From a virus, in IMG/VR virus record IMGVR_UViG_3300025151_005920, positions 1 to 22,413 of that record: DNA of 22,413 nucleotides; one strand, given 5' to 3'. Of the stretch, positions 1 to 6,816 are shown in pieces; position 1 is the stretch's first letter, and each line of letters opens with the position of its first letter. The notes under the pieces are model-generated. The model had not been told where the DNA came from and did no database searches. It saw only the letters and a program-made list of their open reading frames with translations. Position numbers and translations under genes: made by a program.

Positions 1-16
1 AACTCCCAGCAGTCCT
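1..16 (+). tRNA. possible 3' end of a tRNA gene (partial)
   Basis: The first 16 bases can be read as the end of a T-loop (AAC), a T-stem 3' strand (TCCCA), an acceptor 3' strand (GCAGTCC) and a discriminator T, directly before a complete tRNA gene. The 5' part lies outside the window, so pairing cannot be tested. The call rests on layout and on the habit of T4-like cyanophages to cluster tRNA genes. Identity unknown. Confidence 0.3.
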
Positions 17-20
17 ACCA

Positions 21-93
21 GGGGGATTAGCAATCTGGTGAATGCACCGAACTCATAATTCGGCTAAGGTGGGTTCGATCCCCTCATCCCCCA
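21..93 (+). tRNA. tRNA-Met (anticodon CAT)
   Basis: A 73-nt cloverleaf can be drawn. The acceptor GGGGGAT (21-27) pairs fully with ATCCCCC (86-92), with discriminator A93. The D-stem GCA/TGC is short. The anticodon stem CCGAA/TTCGG (47-51/59-63) encloses the loop CTCATAA with anticodon CAT at 54-56. The variable loop has five bases. The T-arm is GTGGG-TTCGATC-CCCTC, with one T-T mismatch. CCA is not encoded. A CAT anticodon could be elongator Met, initiator Met, or a tRNA-Ile that needs lysidine modification; elongator Met is the simplest guess. It would supplement host tRNA during infection. Confidence 0.93.
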
Positions 94-94
94 C

Positions 95-123
95 TTGACT
101 CCACGGAGTCAAACCCTTATAAT
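95..123 (+). promoter_or_regulatory. sigma70-type promoter, -35 overlapped by a palindrome
   Basis: TTGACT (95-100), a 17-bp spacer and a perfect TATAAT (118-123) lie 23 bp before the ATG at 146. The -35 box is the left arm of an 8-bp inverted repeat, TTGACTCC-AC-GGAGTCAA (95-112), placed directly after the tRNA. The repeat could be an operator, a processing hairpin or a weak terminator without a T-tract. Confidence 0.75.
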
Positions 124-145
124 ACTAAGGTCAACATTCGAAAAA

Positions 146-361
146 ATGACTATCACTTCTAAGTTCAAGAAAGACATCAGCACTCTTCGTGCTGCAGCAA
201 ATGGCGAAATTTTCCTTGATGTAAAGAATCCGAAACTTTTCAAAAAGGTTCGTCGGTATTATGAAAATAATGGCGTAGTCTTTTCTGGTGATCCTATGGA
301 TGATTATGAAATGCTTATGGAGCATGTCTTCAGTGATCTGGAGTCTGTTGAGGTCGCTTGA
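146..361 (+). CDS. small hypothetical protein (71 aa)
   Basis: Not recognised. The ATG at 146 is preferred over the longer reading from 95, because that reading would run through the promoter's -35 and -10 boxes. The protein is soluble and mixed charge: a basic N-terminal part (MTITSKFKKDIS), an RRYYENNG segment near residues 37-44 and an acidic C-terminus. No membrane segment or cysteine is seen. It is the first gene after a strong predicted promoter, and its TGA overlaps the next ATG by one base (TGATG), so the two are probably co-translated. Confidence 0.65.
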   Translation: MTITSKFKKDISTLRAAANGEIFLDVKNPKLFKKVRRYYENNGVVFSGDPMDDYEMLMEHVFSDLESVEVA

Positions 362-624
362 TGAAAGTTTCTGTGAAACCAACCGTTCTTCTTGAGCGGT
401 TTCCTTATCGTTATGTTCAAGTTGGCAAACTGGAAACCAATGGTATGCCAGATTGTCGTATTCAAAAAGTAGACTCTTACACGGGTCGATACAGGGACAT
501 GTATCTTTGTGATAATGAAATGCAGTTGATGACTGCCATGGAAGATCATGATTATACTTGCTGGTTAGATCCAGAAAATGTTCCTGCTTACCGTAAAGAT
601 GTAGTTAGTCGGCATGTTGATTGA
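361..624 (+). CDS. small hypothetical protein (87 aa)
   Basis: Not recognised. The ATG at 361 overlaps the preceding stop by one base. The protein begins MKVSVKPTVLLERF and contains tyrosine/arginine-rich segments (SYTGRYRDMYLCDNE) that look like beta-strands, with no membrane segment. Its end overlaps the start of the Nudix gene by 11 nt. It therefore belongs to the early operon driven from the promoter at 95-123, which runs into sugar-nucleotide genes; its role is unknown. Confidence 0.65.
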   Translation: MKVSVKPTVLLERFPYRYVQVGKLETNGMPDCRIQKVDSYTGRYRDMYLCDNEMQLMTAMEDHDYTCWLDPENVPAYRKDVVSRHVD

Positions 625-1042
625 AAAAGATTTATACAGCAAAATTAGAGAAGTAATTCCTACCCTTTGTGTGGATATGGTTGTTACTAATTGGAAGAAT
701 GAATTTCTTCTGATTAAAAGAACTCAATCTCCAGCAAAGGGTCAGTGGTGGTTGCCTGGAGGTAGAGTTTTCAAAAACGAAACTCTTCAACAAGCAGTGC
801 TGCGTAAGGCTAGGGAAGAAATTGGTGTTGATGTTACTTTCAAAGATTTTATTTCTGTTGAGGAAACAATTTTCAAAAAAGATAATGTTCACACAGTCAA
901 TGCTGTCTTCCATGTAACATATTATGGAACAGATATTAATCTCGATGAAACTCATTCGACATATGTCTGGGAGAAAGAAATTGATGAATCTCTTCATTTT
1001 GCTGTAAAAAATCCTATTAAAAAAGTCATGGAGAGACTTTAA
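614..1042 (+). CDS. Nudix hydrolase, GDP-mannose mannosyl hydrolase-like
   Basis: A 142-aa protein with a Nudix box at residues 50-72: G50, E56, R64, E68-E69 and G71-V72 match the Gx5Ex7REUxEExGU pattern, but the first Glu of REUxEE is Lys65. The lead-in (GQWWLPGGRVFKNETL) resembles the GDP-mannose hydrolase (Gmm/NudD) subgroup, whose box also departs from canonical at that position. Known Gmm enzymes hydrolyse GDP-mannose or GDP-glucose to GDP and sugar. A GDP-sugar role fits the nearby manC-type cupin, gmd and fcl. A generic (d)NTP Nudix activity is the alternative. The gene overlaps its upstream neighbour by 11 nt. Confidence 0.85.
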   Translation: MLIEKDLYSKIREVIPTLCVDMVVTNWKNEFLLIKRTQSPAKGQWWLPGGRVFKNETLQQAVLRKAREEIGVDVTFKDFISVEETIFKKDNVHTVNAVFHVTYYGTDINLDETHSTYVWEKEIDESLHFAVKNPIKKVMERL

Positions 1043-1079
1043 AAACCCTGGTCGGTGGAGGATCCCCTTCAATCCCGAA

Positions 1080-1105
1080 GTTTCCTAGTTCTTAAAACTA
1101 GGTGG
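1080..1105 (+). repeat. hairpin element, copy 1 (GTTTC-stem-loop-stem-TGG)
   Basis: The inverted repeat CCTAGTT (1084-1090) / AACTAGG (1096-1102) has a five-base loop. It is preceded by GTTTC and followed by TGG, the same flanks as the two hairpins at 1374-1401 and 1427-1456. There is no T-tract, so it is not a simple terminator. It sits 59 bases before the ATG at 1164. Confidence 0.55.
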
Positions 1106-1129
1106 TGGAGTCAATAGACCCTCTAAAAA

Positions 1130-1137
1130 CTAAATAA
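1130..1137 (+). promoter_or_regulatory. possible T4-type late promoter motif
   Basis: CTAAATAA, close to the T4 late promoter core TATAAATA, lies 26 bases before the ATG at 1164. A related GTAAATAA follows at about 1144. Cyanomyoviruses use T4-like late elements, but AT-rich DNA gives such matches by chance, so this is tentative. Confidence 0.35.
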
Positions 1138-1163
1138 ATCAGAGTAAATAAACAACAAAAAAA

Positions 1164-1370
1164 ATGGCAACTAAAGGACAAGCAGCAAGATCAGCAACAG
1201 GTGCAGCGATGTCAAAATACGATGTAGAAGTCGAATCTAGACTCAAGGCACTTGAAGCACAGGCGCATTCTAAATGTGATGGTGGTGGTGATTCTGAAAG
1301 AGTTGCTGCACTTGAAGCAAAAGTAGATGAACTGATTGCTAAACTTCGTAGAAAAATTGATCTTGGATGA
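1164..1370 (+). CDS. small coiled-coil protein (68 aa)
   Basis: Not recognised beyond fold class. The N-terminus (MATKGQAARSATGAAMSKYD) is small-residue rich and flexible. Two heptad-like blocks follow, EVESRLKALEAQA and ERVAALEAKVDELIAKL, split by a glycine-rich CDGGGD hinge, then a basic end. This suggests a short oligomerising helix-turn-helix rod. The gene is monocistronic in layout: a late-type motif upstream, and hairpins plus a terminator downstream. An internal ATG at 1212 is a less likely start. A virion or scaffold accessory role is possible but only a guess. Confidence 0.7.
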   Translation: MATKGQAARSATGAAMSKYDVEVESRLKALEAQAHSKCDGGGDSERVAALEAKVDELIAKLRRKIDLG

Positions 1371-1373
1371 TCG

Positions 1374-1401
1374 GTTTCTTGCTTTTCCTAAGAGCAAGTG
1401 G
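1374..1401 (+). repeat. hairpin element, copy 2
   Basis: GTTTC leads into CTTGCT (1378-1383) pairing with AGCAAG (1393-1398), followed by TGG. A second hairpin, GGAG-GAAA-CTCC (1409-1420) with GCG/CGC outside it, follows at once. The arms match copy 3, so this is a diverged tandem duplication. Confidence 0.6.
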
Positions 1402-1426
1402 TGCGGATGGAGGAAACTCCCGCCTA

Positions 1427-1456
1427 GTTTCTTGCTTCTAGTTAAAGAGCAAGTGG
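1427..1456 (+). repeat. hairpin element, copy 3
   Basis: GTTTC, then CTTGCT (1431-1436) pairing with AGCAAG (1448-1453), then TGG. Stem arms and flanks are identical to copy 2 while the loop differs, suggesting selection on structure. It lies just before the terminator at 1478. Confidence 0.6.
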
Positions 1457-1477
1457 CGTGCATGTAAAGACCTTAAG

Positions 1478-1504
1478 AAGGAGGGATTCATCCCTCCTTT
1501 TTTT
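1478..1504 (+). terminator. rho-independent terminator
   Basis: A perfect 10-bp inverted repeat, AAGGAGGGAT / ATCCCTCCTT (1478-1487 and 1490-1499), runs into a run of T to 1504. It ends the transcript of the coiled-coil gene and its hairpin region, before the sugar operon. Confidence 0.93.
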
Positions 1505-1525
1505 ATACATATATTATCTAATCAT

Positions 1526-1873
1526 ATGTGTATGGAAAAATCAGAAAGACCTTGGGGATCATATGAAGTAATTGATTCTGGTGAGAGGTTTAAGGTTAAA
1601 AAAATAATTGTCAATCCAGGACAAAGTATATCGTATCAGTACCATCACCATAGATCTGAACACTGGGTAGTTACTAGTGGCACGGCATTAATTAGAAATG
1701 GCGATAAAGAGTTTCTGATGGGTGAATGTGAGAGTACATATATCCCAATGGGGGTAAAGCATAGATTGTCTAATCCAGGATGTATTCCACTTCAGATCAT
1801 AGAAGTGCAGAGTGGATCTTATCTTGAAGAAGATGATATTGTTAGAATTGATGATGCCTACGGAAGGAATTGA
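1526..1873 (+). CDS. mannose-6-phosphate isomerase-type cupin (ManC C-terminal-like)
   Basis: A 115-aa single-domain cupin. It has the RPWGSYEV opening typical of the isomerase half of bifunctional ManC/XanB proteins, then the cupin metal-site pattern ([13 protein letters not shown], about residues 37-49), [17 protein letters not shown] and a [11 protein letters not shown] end. The family interconverts fructose-6-P and mannose-6-P. The guanylyltransferase half of ManC is absent, so GTP-dependent activation would depend on the host or on a gene elsewhere. ATG at 1526 or 1532 (MEKSERPW) are both possible; no clear Shine-Dalgarno is seen. It stands just after a terminator and heads the sugar operon. 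Confidence 0.88.
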   Translation: MCMEKSERPWGSYEVIDSGERFKVKKIIVNPGQSISYQYHHHRSEHWVVTSGTALIRNGDKEFLMGECESTYIPMGVKHRLSNPGCIPLQIIEVQSGSYLEEDDIVRIDDAYGRN

Positions 1874-1898
1874 CACGCTATGATTTCTTTGTTAGTAT
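1870..1898 (+). promoter_or_regulatory. sigma70-type promoter before gmd
   Basis: TTGACA (1870-1875), 17 bp, then TAGTAT (1893-1898; 4 of 6 consensus). It starts within the cupin stop codon and lies 19 bp before the gmd ATG at 1918. It could make gmd and the following genes independent of the cupin. Confidence 0.55.
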
Positions 1899-1917
1899 AG
1901 AAAAAAATAATCCTTAT

Positions 1918-2916
1918 ATGAAAGTTGCTCTAATTACAGGTATTACTGGACAGGACGGTTCATACCTTGCAGAACTTCTCCTTGAAAAGGGGTATGAAGT
2001 TCATGGTATTGTACGGCGTTCTTCCATGATTAATACTCATCGTATAGACCACATTTATAAACGTATTCATCTGCACTATGGTGATTTGACTGATTCTACT
2101 AATATTATGAGAGTCATTCAAAAAGTCAAACCTACTGAGATTTACAATCTCGGTGCTCAGAGTCACGTCAAAGTTTCATTTGAAGTTCCTGAATATACAG
2201 CACAGACTGATGCTTTGGGAACTCTTCGCGTTCTTGAAGCGGTTCGTCTTCTTGGTATGGAAGATAAGGTTCGTATCTATCAAGCATCCACTAGCGAATT
2301 ATATGGACTTGTTCAAGAGACTCCTCAGAAAGAGACGACTCCTTTCTATCCACGTTCTCCATATGGTGTGGCAAAACTATATGCTTATTGGATTATCAAG
2401 AACTATCGTGAAGCATATGGGATGCATTGTAGTTCTGGTATTTTGTTTAACCATGAATCTCCCCGTCGTGGTGAGACTTTTGTGACTAGTAAAATTGTTC
2501 GTGGATTGAAAGCAATTTCTGAAGGAAATCAAAAAGTTCTTTATCTGGGTAATCTTGATGCCAAACGTGATTGGGGTCATGCAAAAGATTATGTTCGTGC
2601 TATGTGGATGATGTTGCAGCAAGATGAACCTGATGATTATGTGATTGCTACAGGAGAACAATATTCTGTCCGTGAATTTATTGAAAAAGCAGCACCATAC
2701 TTTGGATTTGATCTTGAATGGCATAGTAATGGTGAAGATGAAATTGCTATGGATAAAAATACAAAGAAAACTATTGTTGCTGTAGATCCTAAATATTATC
2801 GTCCTGCTGAAGTCGAAACGTTACTTGGAGACGCGACTAAAGCAAAAGAAAAACTTGGTTGGGAACCAAAAATTACATTCAATCAATTAGTAGAGGATAT
2901 GTGTAAAAATGTCTGA
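1918..2916 (+). CDS. gmd: GDP-mannose 4,6-dehydratase
   Basis: A 332-aa extended short-chain dehydrogenase that converts GDP-D-mannose to GDP-4-keto-6-deoxy-D-mannose. The NAD(P) motif GITGQDG is at residues 8-14. The catalytic set is visible as STSELYG (T125, E127) and Y149-x3-K153 in [29 protein letters not shown] and [16 protein letters not shown] are Gmd signatures. ATG 1918 is chosen because the protein then starts MKVALITG as in the family; an upstream TTG at 1870 falls in the -35 box. It overlaps the methyltransferase by 8 nt. Product use: GDP-fucose via Fcl, and possibly a methylated branch. Confidence 0.96.
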   Translation: MKVALITGITGQDGSYLAELLLEKGYEVHGIVRRSSMINTHRIDHIYKRIHLHYGDLTDSTNIMRVIQKVKPTEIYNLGAQSHVKVSFEVPEYTAQTDALGTLRVLEAVRLLGMEDKVRIYQASTSELYGLVQETPQKETTPFYPRSPYGVAKLYAYWIIKNYREAYGMHCSSGILFNHESPRRGETFVTSKIVRGLKAISEGNQKVLYLGNLDAKRDWGHAKDYVRAMWMMLQQDEPDDYVIATGEQYSVREFIEKAAPYFGFDLEWHSNGEDEIAMDKNTKKTIVAVDPKYYRPAEVETLLGDATKAKEKLGWEPKITFNQLVEDMCKNV

Positions 2917-4180
2917 TAAAATGTTTCGTAAAATCAACAAATGTCGTGTTTGCGGAAATCCTGATTATAATCTTGTATTAGATCTTGGTGAGCAATATCT
3001 CTCTGGCATTTTTCCAAAAGAAAAAGATTTGGATATGCCTAAAGGACCTCTCCGCCTAGTTAAATGTAACGTAGAAACAGGTGGATGTGGACATGTTCAA
3101 CTTGAGCATACTTATGATCTTCCTACAATGTATGGAGATAATTATGGATATCGTTCTGGATTAAATGCTGGAATGGTGCAGCATTTGCAGAATAAGGCAA
3201 TCAACATTCAGAAATTTGTTGTTGAAAATAATGGTAGTTTTGATAAAGGAGATATTATTGTTGATATTGCTGGGAATGATGGAACTTTCCTGGGATTTTG
3301 GAATGAGAGTTATAATAGACTAATTATTGATCCAACATCAGATAAATTTCGGGAATTTATTCCTCCTGATGTTAGACATGCAGCAAAATTCTTTTCTAAA
3401 GAAGTCTTTCAAGAAGTTTATGGTGACAAAAAAGCAAAAGTAGTAACTACTTTCTCTATGTTCTATGATCTTGATGATCCATGTAAATTTGCTCGTGAAG
3501 TTAATAGTATTCTAGATGACAACGGAATATGGGTTTTGGAACAGAGTTATGTTTCATTAATGCTGCAAGCAAATTCTTTTGACACCATTTGCCACGAACA
3601 TCTTTCATACTATGCAATGGAACAGATTGAATTGATCATGCAAGTATCTGGATTTAAAGTTATTGATTATGAGCTTAATGATGTAAATGGTGGAAGTATT
3701 TCAATCATAGTTGCTAAAGAAAATTCTGGGTATAAACCAAGATCTGAGCATATGATGAGAGAAATTGCTGCAAAGGAGAAGAATCTAGGATTACAAACGA
3801 GTGTTCCTTGGGACAACTTTAAGATGAACATTGAAACTTGTAAGGAAAATTTTCTAAACGTTCTGTCATCTTATGCTCGTCAAGGTAAGAAAGTTGCGGG
3901 ATTGGGTGCAAGTACAAAAGGAAATGTGTTACTTCAATCTTGGGGAATTACTAGTGAACAAATTGAGGTTATTGGAGATGTAAATCCAGATAAGCATGGG
4001 TCGTTTACTCCAGGAACCTGGATTCCTATTGCAGATGAAGAATCTGTTTTGGAGAAGTATGAAATATTTGTTGTTCTTCCTTGGCACTTTAGAAATTTCT
4101 TTATGAATCATTCTAACTTTAAAGGAAAAACATTAATCTTTCCTCTACCAAATGTTACAGTTCAAAAACCTAGCTGGTAA
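2909..4180 (+). CDS. sugar C-methyltransferase (NovU/TylCIII-type)
   Basis: A 423-aa SAM-dependent enzyme with the three-part layout of NDP-ketosugar C-methyltransferases. An N-terminal zinc-binding domain has Cys12/Cys15 (CRVCG) and Cys53/Cys60. The SAM-binding core contains [13 protein letters not shown], where IGSNDG is usual. A C-terminal domain carries [15 protein letters not shown]. Also typical are [16 protein letters not shown] and the NGGSISI block. The family methylates a ketosugar carbon to make a branched sugar. Placed between gmd and fcl, its substrate may be a GDP-ketosugar, but that is inference. It overlaps gmd by 8 nt and ends 11 nt before fcl. Confidence 0.88.
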   Translation: MSDKMFRKINKCRVCGNPDYNLVLDLGEQYLSGIFPKEKDLDMPKGPLRLVKCNVETGGCGHVQLEHTYDLPTMYGDNYGYRSGLNAGMVQHLQNKAINIQKFVVENNGSFDKGDIIVDIAGNDGTFLGFWNESYNRLIIDPTSDKFREFIPPDVRHAAKFFSKEVFQEVYGDKKAKVVTTFSMFYDLDDPCKFAREVNSILDDNGIWVLEQSYVSLMLQANSFDTICHEHLSYYAMEQIELIMQVSGFKVIDYELNDVNGGSISIIVAKENSGYKPRSEHMMREIAAKEKNLGLQTSVPWDNFKMNIETCKENFLNVLSSYARQGKKVAGLGASTKGNVLLQSWGITSEQIEVIGDVNPDKHGSFTPGTWIPIADEESVLEKYEIFVVLPWHFRNFFMNHSNFKGKTLIFPLPNVTVQKPSW

Positions 4181-4191
4181 ATATAATAATT

Positions 4192-5124
4192 ATGGATAAG
4201 TTGAAAAAAGTTTATGTCGCAGGGCATAGAGGATTGGTTGGATCTGCAATTGTAAAAGCATTGCAATCCCGAGGATTTAAAAATATTATTACTAAGACGA
4301 GACAAGAGTTAGATCTTTTAGATCAAAAAGCAGTAACAGAATTTTTTGAATTTGAAAAACCTGCTTATGTATTTGACGCCGCCGCCAAAGTTGGAGGAAT
4401 CTACGCAAACGATACTTATTCTGCAGACTTCATCTATGAAAATATTCAAATTCAAAATAATCTAATTCATAGTGCATGGAAATCTGGTGTCGAAAACTTT
4501 TTGTTTTTGGGATCAGTTTGCATTTATCCTAAGTATGCAGAAGTTCCTGTTAAAGAAGAATCTCTTTTGACTGGTTACTTAGAACCAACGAATGATGCAT
4601 ATGCCATCGCTAAAATTTCTGGCATTAAAATGCTTCAGGCATACCATAAACAGTATGGAATGAAAAGTGTATGCTTAATGCCATCAAATCTTTATGGTCC
4701 TAGAGATAATTTTCATCCAGATAATGGACATGTAATTCCCGCAATGATTACAAAATTTCAAAATTCTTTTGGGCAGAAAGTCACTTTCTGGGGAGATGGT
4801 TCTCCAAAGAGAGAATTTTTGTACTCTGAAGATCTTGCTGATGCATGTTTATTTGCTATTGATCGATTTGAGAAAGGTGAGTTGATTAATGTTGGATCCG
4901 GGGAAAATGTCAGTATCAAGGATCTTGCAAATAAGGTTGCAGGTGTGGTAAGATTTAATGGTGAAATTGGATGGGATACTTCTCGCCCCAATGGAACTCC
5001 CAATAGACCATTAGATAGTTCTAAGATCATGGATCTTGGTTGGAAACCGAAGCACACTCTTTCTCAAGGTTTGCTAAAAACTTATGAGTGGTATAATGAA
5101 TCAGTATATTTGGAGACTATTTAA
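4192..5124 (+). CDS. fcl: GDP-L-fucose synthase
   Basis: A 310-aa NADPH-dependent epimerase/reductase that turns GDP-4-keto-6-deoxymannose into GDP-L-fucose. GHRGLVG at 11-17 is the nucleotide-binding loop. The catalytic residues are all present: Ser108 and Cys110 in GSVCIYP, Tyr137-x3-Lys141 (YAIAK), and the acid His180 in NGHVIPAMI. FLYSEDLADA and INVGSGENVSI are family blocks. Length is normal. The stop and the next ATG share one base (TAATG). With gmd it completes the de novo GDP-fucose branch. Confidence 0.96.
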   Translation: MDKLKKVYVAGHRGLVGSAIVKALQSRGFKNIITKTRQELDLLDQKAVTEFFEFEKPAYVFDAAAKVGGIYANDTYSADFIYENIQIQNNLIHSAWKSGVENFLFLGSVCIYPKYAEVPVKEESLLTGYLEPTNDAYAIAKISGIKMLQAYHKQYGMKSVCLMPSNLYGPRDNFHPDNGHVIPAMITKFQNSFGQKVTFWGDGSPKREFLYSEDLADACLFAIDRFEKGELINVGSGENVSIKDLANKVAGVVRFNGEIGWDTSRPNGTPNRPLDSSKIMDLGWKPKHTLSQGLLKTYEWYNESVYLETI

Positions 5125-5846
5125 TGTATAAAGTTGGTGAACATTGTTGGTCTTCTCAGAAATGTGGATGTCAACTTGCACAGCATGTATGGAGTAAAAT
5201 CAGTACATATCAAGATTATGTTTTCTATCAAGGTAGAAATCCTTTTGATAGAGTTGTGAGTTTATATGCTGGACACTTCGTTGATATTAACGGAGTGATG
5301 TGGTGGAACACGGGGCATGAGAGCACTCTTAACATGCCTCATGATCAGAGAGGACGTGCTATTGCTCAAAGAGATCCTAAAAAATTTCTTGGATTCGCTC
5401 CCGAATCAGTTTGTGATTATACTTTTGAGAGATTTGTTTTTGAGGTCTTGAACAAAAACATGACAACAAATGGTGATCCTCATGTCAGATGTCAGACAAT
5501 TGGAGCTCCAGATAGAAAGTTTGATGATATTGTTCTGTTAAATTCTTTACCAGAAGCATATTCAAATATAGTGGATAAAATTCATGGACTTGAAATTGAG
5601 TTTGACTTTAATGAATTGAAGAAAGATTCTGGAGTTGTTACTCCGAACAAACATATTACTCCTAAATCTGACTTAAATGATTTGGATGCTGCAAAAGTTA
5701 CTCCACAAGAATGGTGGGAGTATGGATCATTCCCATCAAAGTACTCTTGTTTTTACAAAGATGAGAATGTAATCGATAGAGTTCAAGATCTTTATGAAAA
5801 AGACTTTGAGTTTTTCAAAGAGTATGATATTTATTGCAACCCATGA
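5124..5846 (+). CDS. sulfotransferase family protein
   Basis: A 240-aa protein resembling the carbohydrate sulfotransferase group (Sulfotransfer_2 type), which moves sulfate from PAPS to a sugar hydroxyl. The N-terminal SSQKCGCQLAQHVW at about 10-23 sits where the 5'-phosphosulfate loop is expected. YQGRNPFDRVVSLYAGHF at about 36-53 matches the 3'-phosphate site (normally RdPfeRlvSay). The C-terminal LYEKDFEFFKEY matches the usual LYxxDFexFgY ending. The loop is not a textbook one. Overlap of one base upstream and four bases (ATGA) downstream places it firmly in the glycan operon. Confidence 0.75.
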   Translation: MYKVGEHCWSSQKCGCQLAQHVWSKISTYQDYVFYQGRNPFDRVVSLYAGHFVDINGVMWWNTGHESTLNMPHDQRGRAIAQRDPKKFLGFAPESVCDYTFERFVFEVLNKNMTTNGDPHVRCQTIGAPDRKFDDIVLLNSLPEAYSNIVDKIHGLEIEFDFNELKKDSGVVTPNKHITPKSDLNDLDAAKVTPQEWWEYGSFPSKYSCFYKDENVIDRVQDLYEKDFEFFKEYDIYCNP

Positions 5847-6814
5847 AGTATTCTAAAGTAGTAATTTGGGGTCATCCTCTATATTCCCATACTCATTCTT
5901 ATGTTCATGAAGCATACTATAGAGCATTTAAAAGTCTAGGTTATGATGTCTATTGGTTTCACGATGATGAATACCCAGAAGACTTTGACTATACCAACTG
6001 TCTTTTTATTGGCGAAGGATATGCTGATAAGAAGATTCCTATTAACGACAGCAGTTGCTATTTAATTATGTACTGTCCGTCTCCGATCAAATATGAGGAG
6101 GCGGAAAGATATATTGATGTTAGAATGTCTGCGGTTAATTTCAAAGATCATATTCAAGAATATTCTTTGGATAAAACCACGGCAACTAAACTAGGACCAG
6201 CATGTTACTTCGTACCAAAGACCTCTGATAAAGTCAGAGTCAAAAATGATTATCATGATTATGAAATGAATGATTATGATAAACTCTACATCAGTTGGGC
6301 AACAAACCTTTTGCCTGATGAATTTGAAGATGAAGATCTTTACATTGAAAGGGAAAATGCAATTTATTATTGTGGAACAATTTCTGCTCAAGGGGTATGC
6401 GAAAACTATTCAAAATGGACACCATTCTTGAAAGCATGTCAAGAAAATGGTATTCGATTCATTCATAATGATCCTTGGGCAAATCCACTCTCAATGGGTG
6501 ATGTAATTAATCGAACTCAAAGTTCTATTCTTGGAATAGATATTCGTGGTCCTCAACATTTGAAGCAGGGTCTTTTGACCTGTAGAGTCTTTAAGAACAT
6601 GAGTTATGGTCATCTTGGACTAACAAACTCTCCAGCAGTTTATGAAGAACTGGATGGAAATTGTATATACAATGATGATACAGAACAACTCTTTTACGAA
6701 GGTATGCGTAATAGAGAAAATTATGATTTTATTAGAAAAGGTATGCAATACGTCAAAGAAAATCATACCTATATAAATCGAGTCAATAGTATTCTAAGTA
6801 TTTTTGGAGATTGA
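5843..6814 (+). CDS. GT-B-like glycosyltransferase
   Basis: A 323-aa protein. The N-terminal half (KVVIWGHPLYSHTHSYVHEAYYRAFKSLGY spans about 4-33) looks like the acceptor-side Rossmann domain of a GT-B enzyme. The C-terminal half has the donor-side pattern LLTCRVFKNMSYGHLGLTNS, then an acidic YEELDGNCIYND segment and a final helix, as in CgeB-like or group 1 transferases. The donor sugar cannot be read from sequence. ATG 5843 overlaps the previous TGA as ATGA; an in-frame TTG at 5834 is less likely. Confidence 0.65.
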   Translation: MKYSKVVIWGHPLYSHTHSYVHEAYYRAFKSLGYDVYWFHDDEYPEDFDYTNCLFIGEGYADKKIPINDSSCYLIMYCPSPIKYEEAERYIDVRMSAVNFKDHIQEYSLDKTTATKLGPACYFVPKTSDKVRVKNDYHDYEMNDYDKLYISWATNLLPDEFEDEDLYIERENAIYYCGTISAQGVCENYSKWTPFLKACQENGIRFIHNDPWANPLSMGDVINRTQSSILGIDIRGPQHLKQGLLTCRVFKNMSYGHLGLTNSPAVYEELDGNCIYNDDTEQLFYEGMRNRENYDFIRKGMQYVKENHTYINRVNSILSIFGD

Positions 6815-6816
6815 AA

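Noticed and set aside
632-1072. 146-residue frame on the minus strand opposite the Nudix gene
   Set aside because: The + strand Nudix motifs are clear, and all other genes here are on the + strand. The minus frame has no recognisable motif.
1043-1163. Glutamine riboswitch (downstream-peptide or glnA type), known from cyanophages
   Set aside because: The conserved GGAAGTAGG-type core was looked for here and in other intergenic regions and not found.
1374-1456. CRISPR-like or tRNA-like reading of the repeated hairpins
   Set aside because: The repeats are too few, imperfect and irregularly spaced for CRISPR, and no cloverleaf can be drawn.
1870-1917. N-terminal extension of gmd from a TTG
   Set aside because: The segment contains the promoter boxes TTGACA and TAGTAT, and Gmd proteins begin close to the [11 protein letters not shown] motif.
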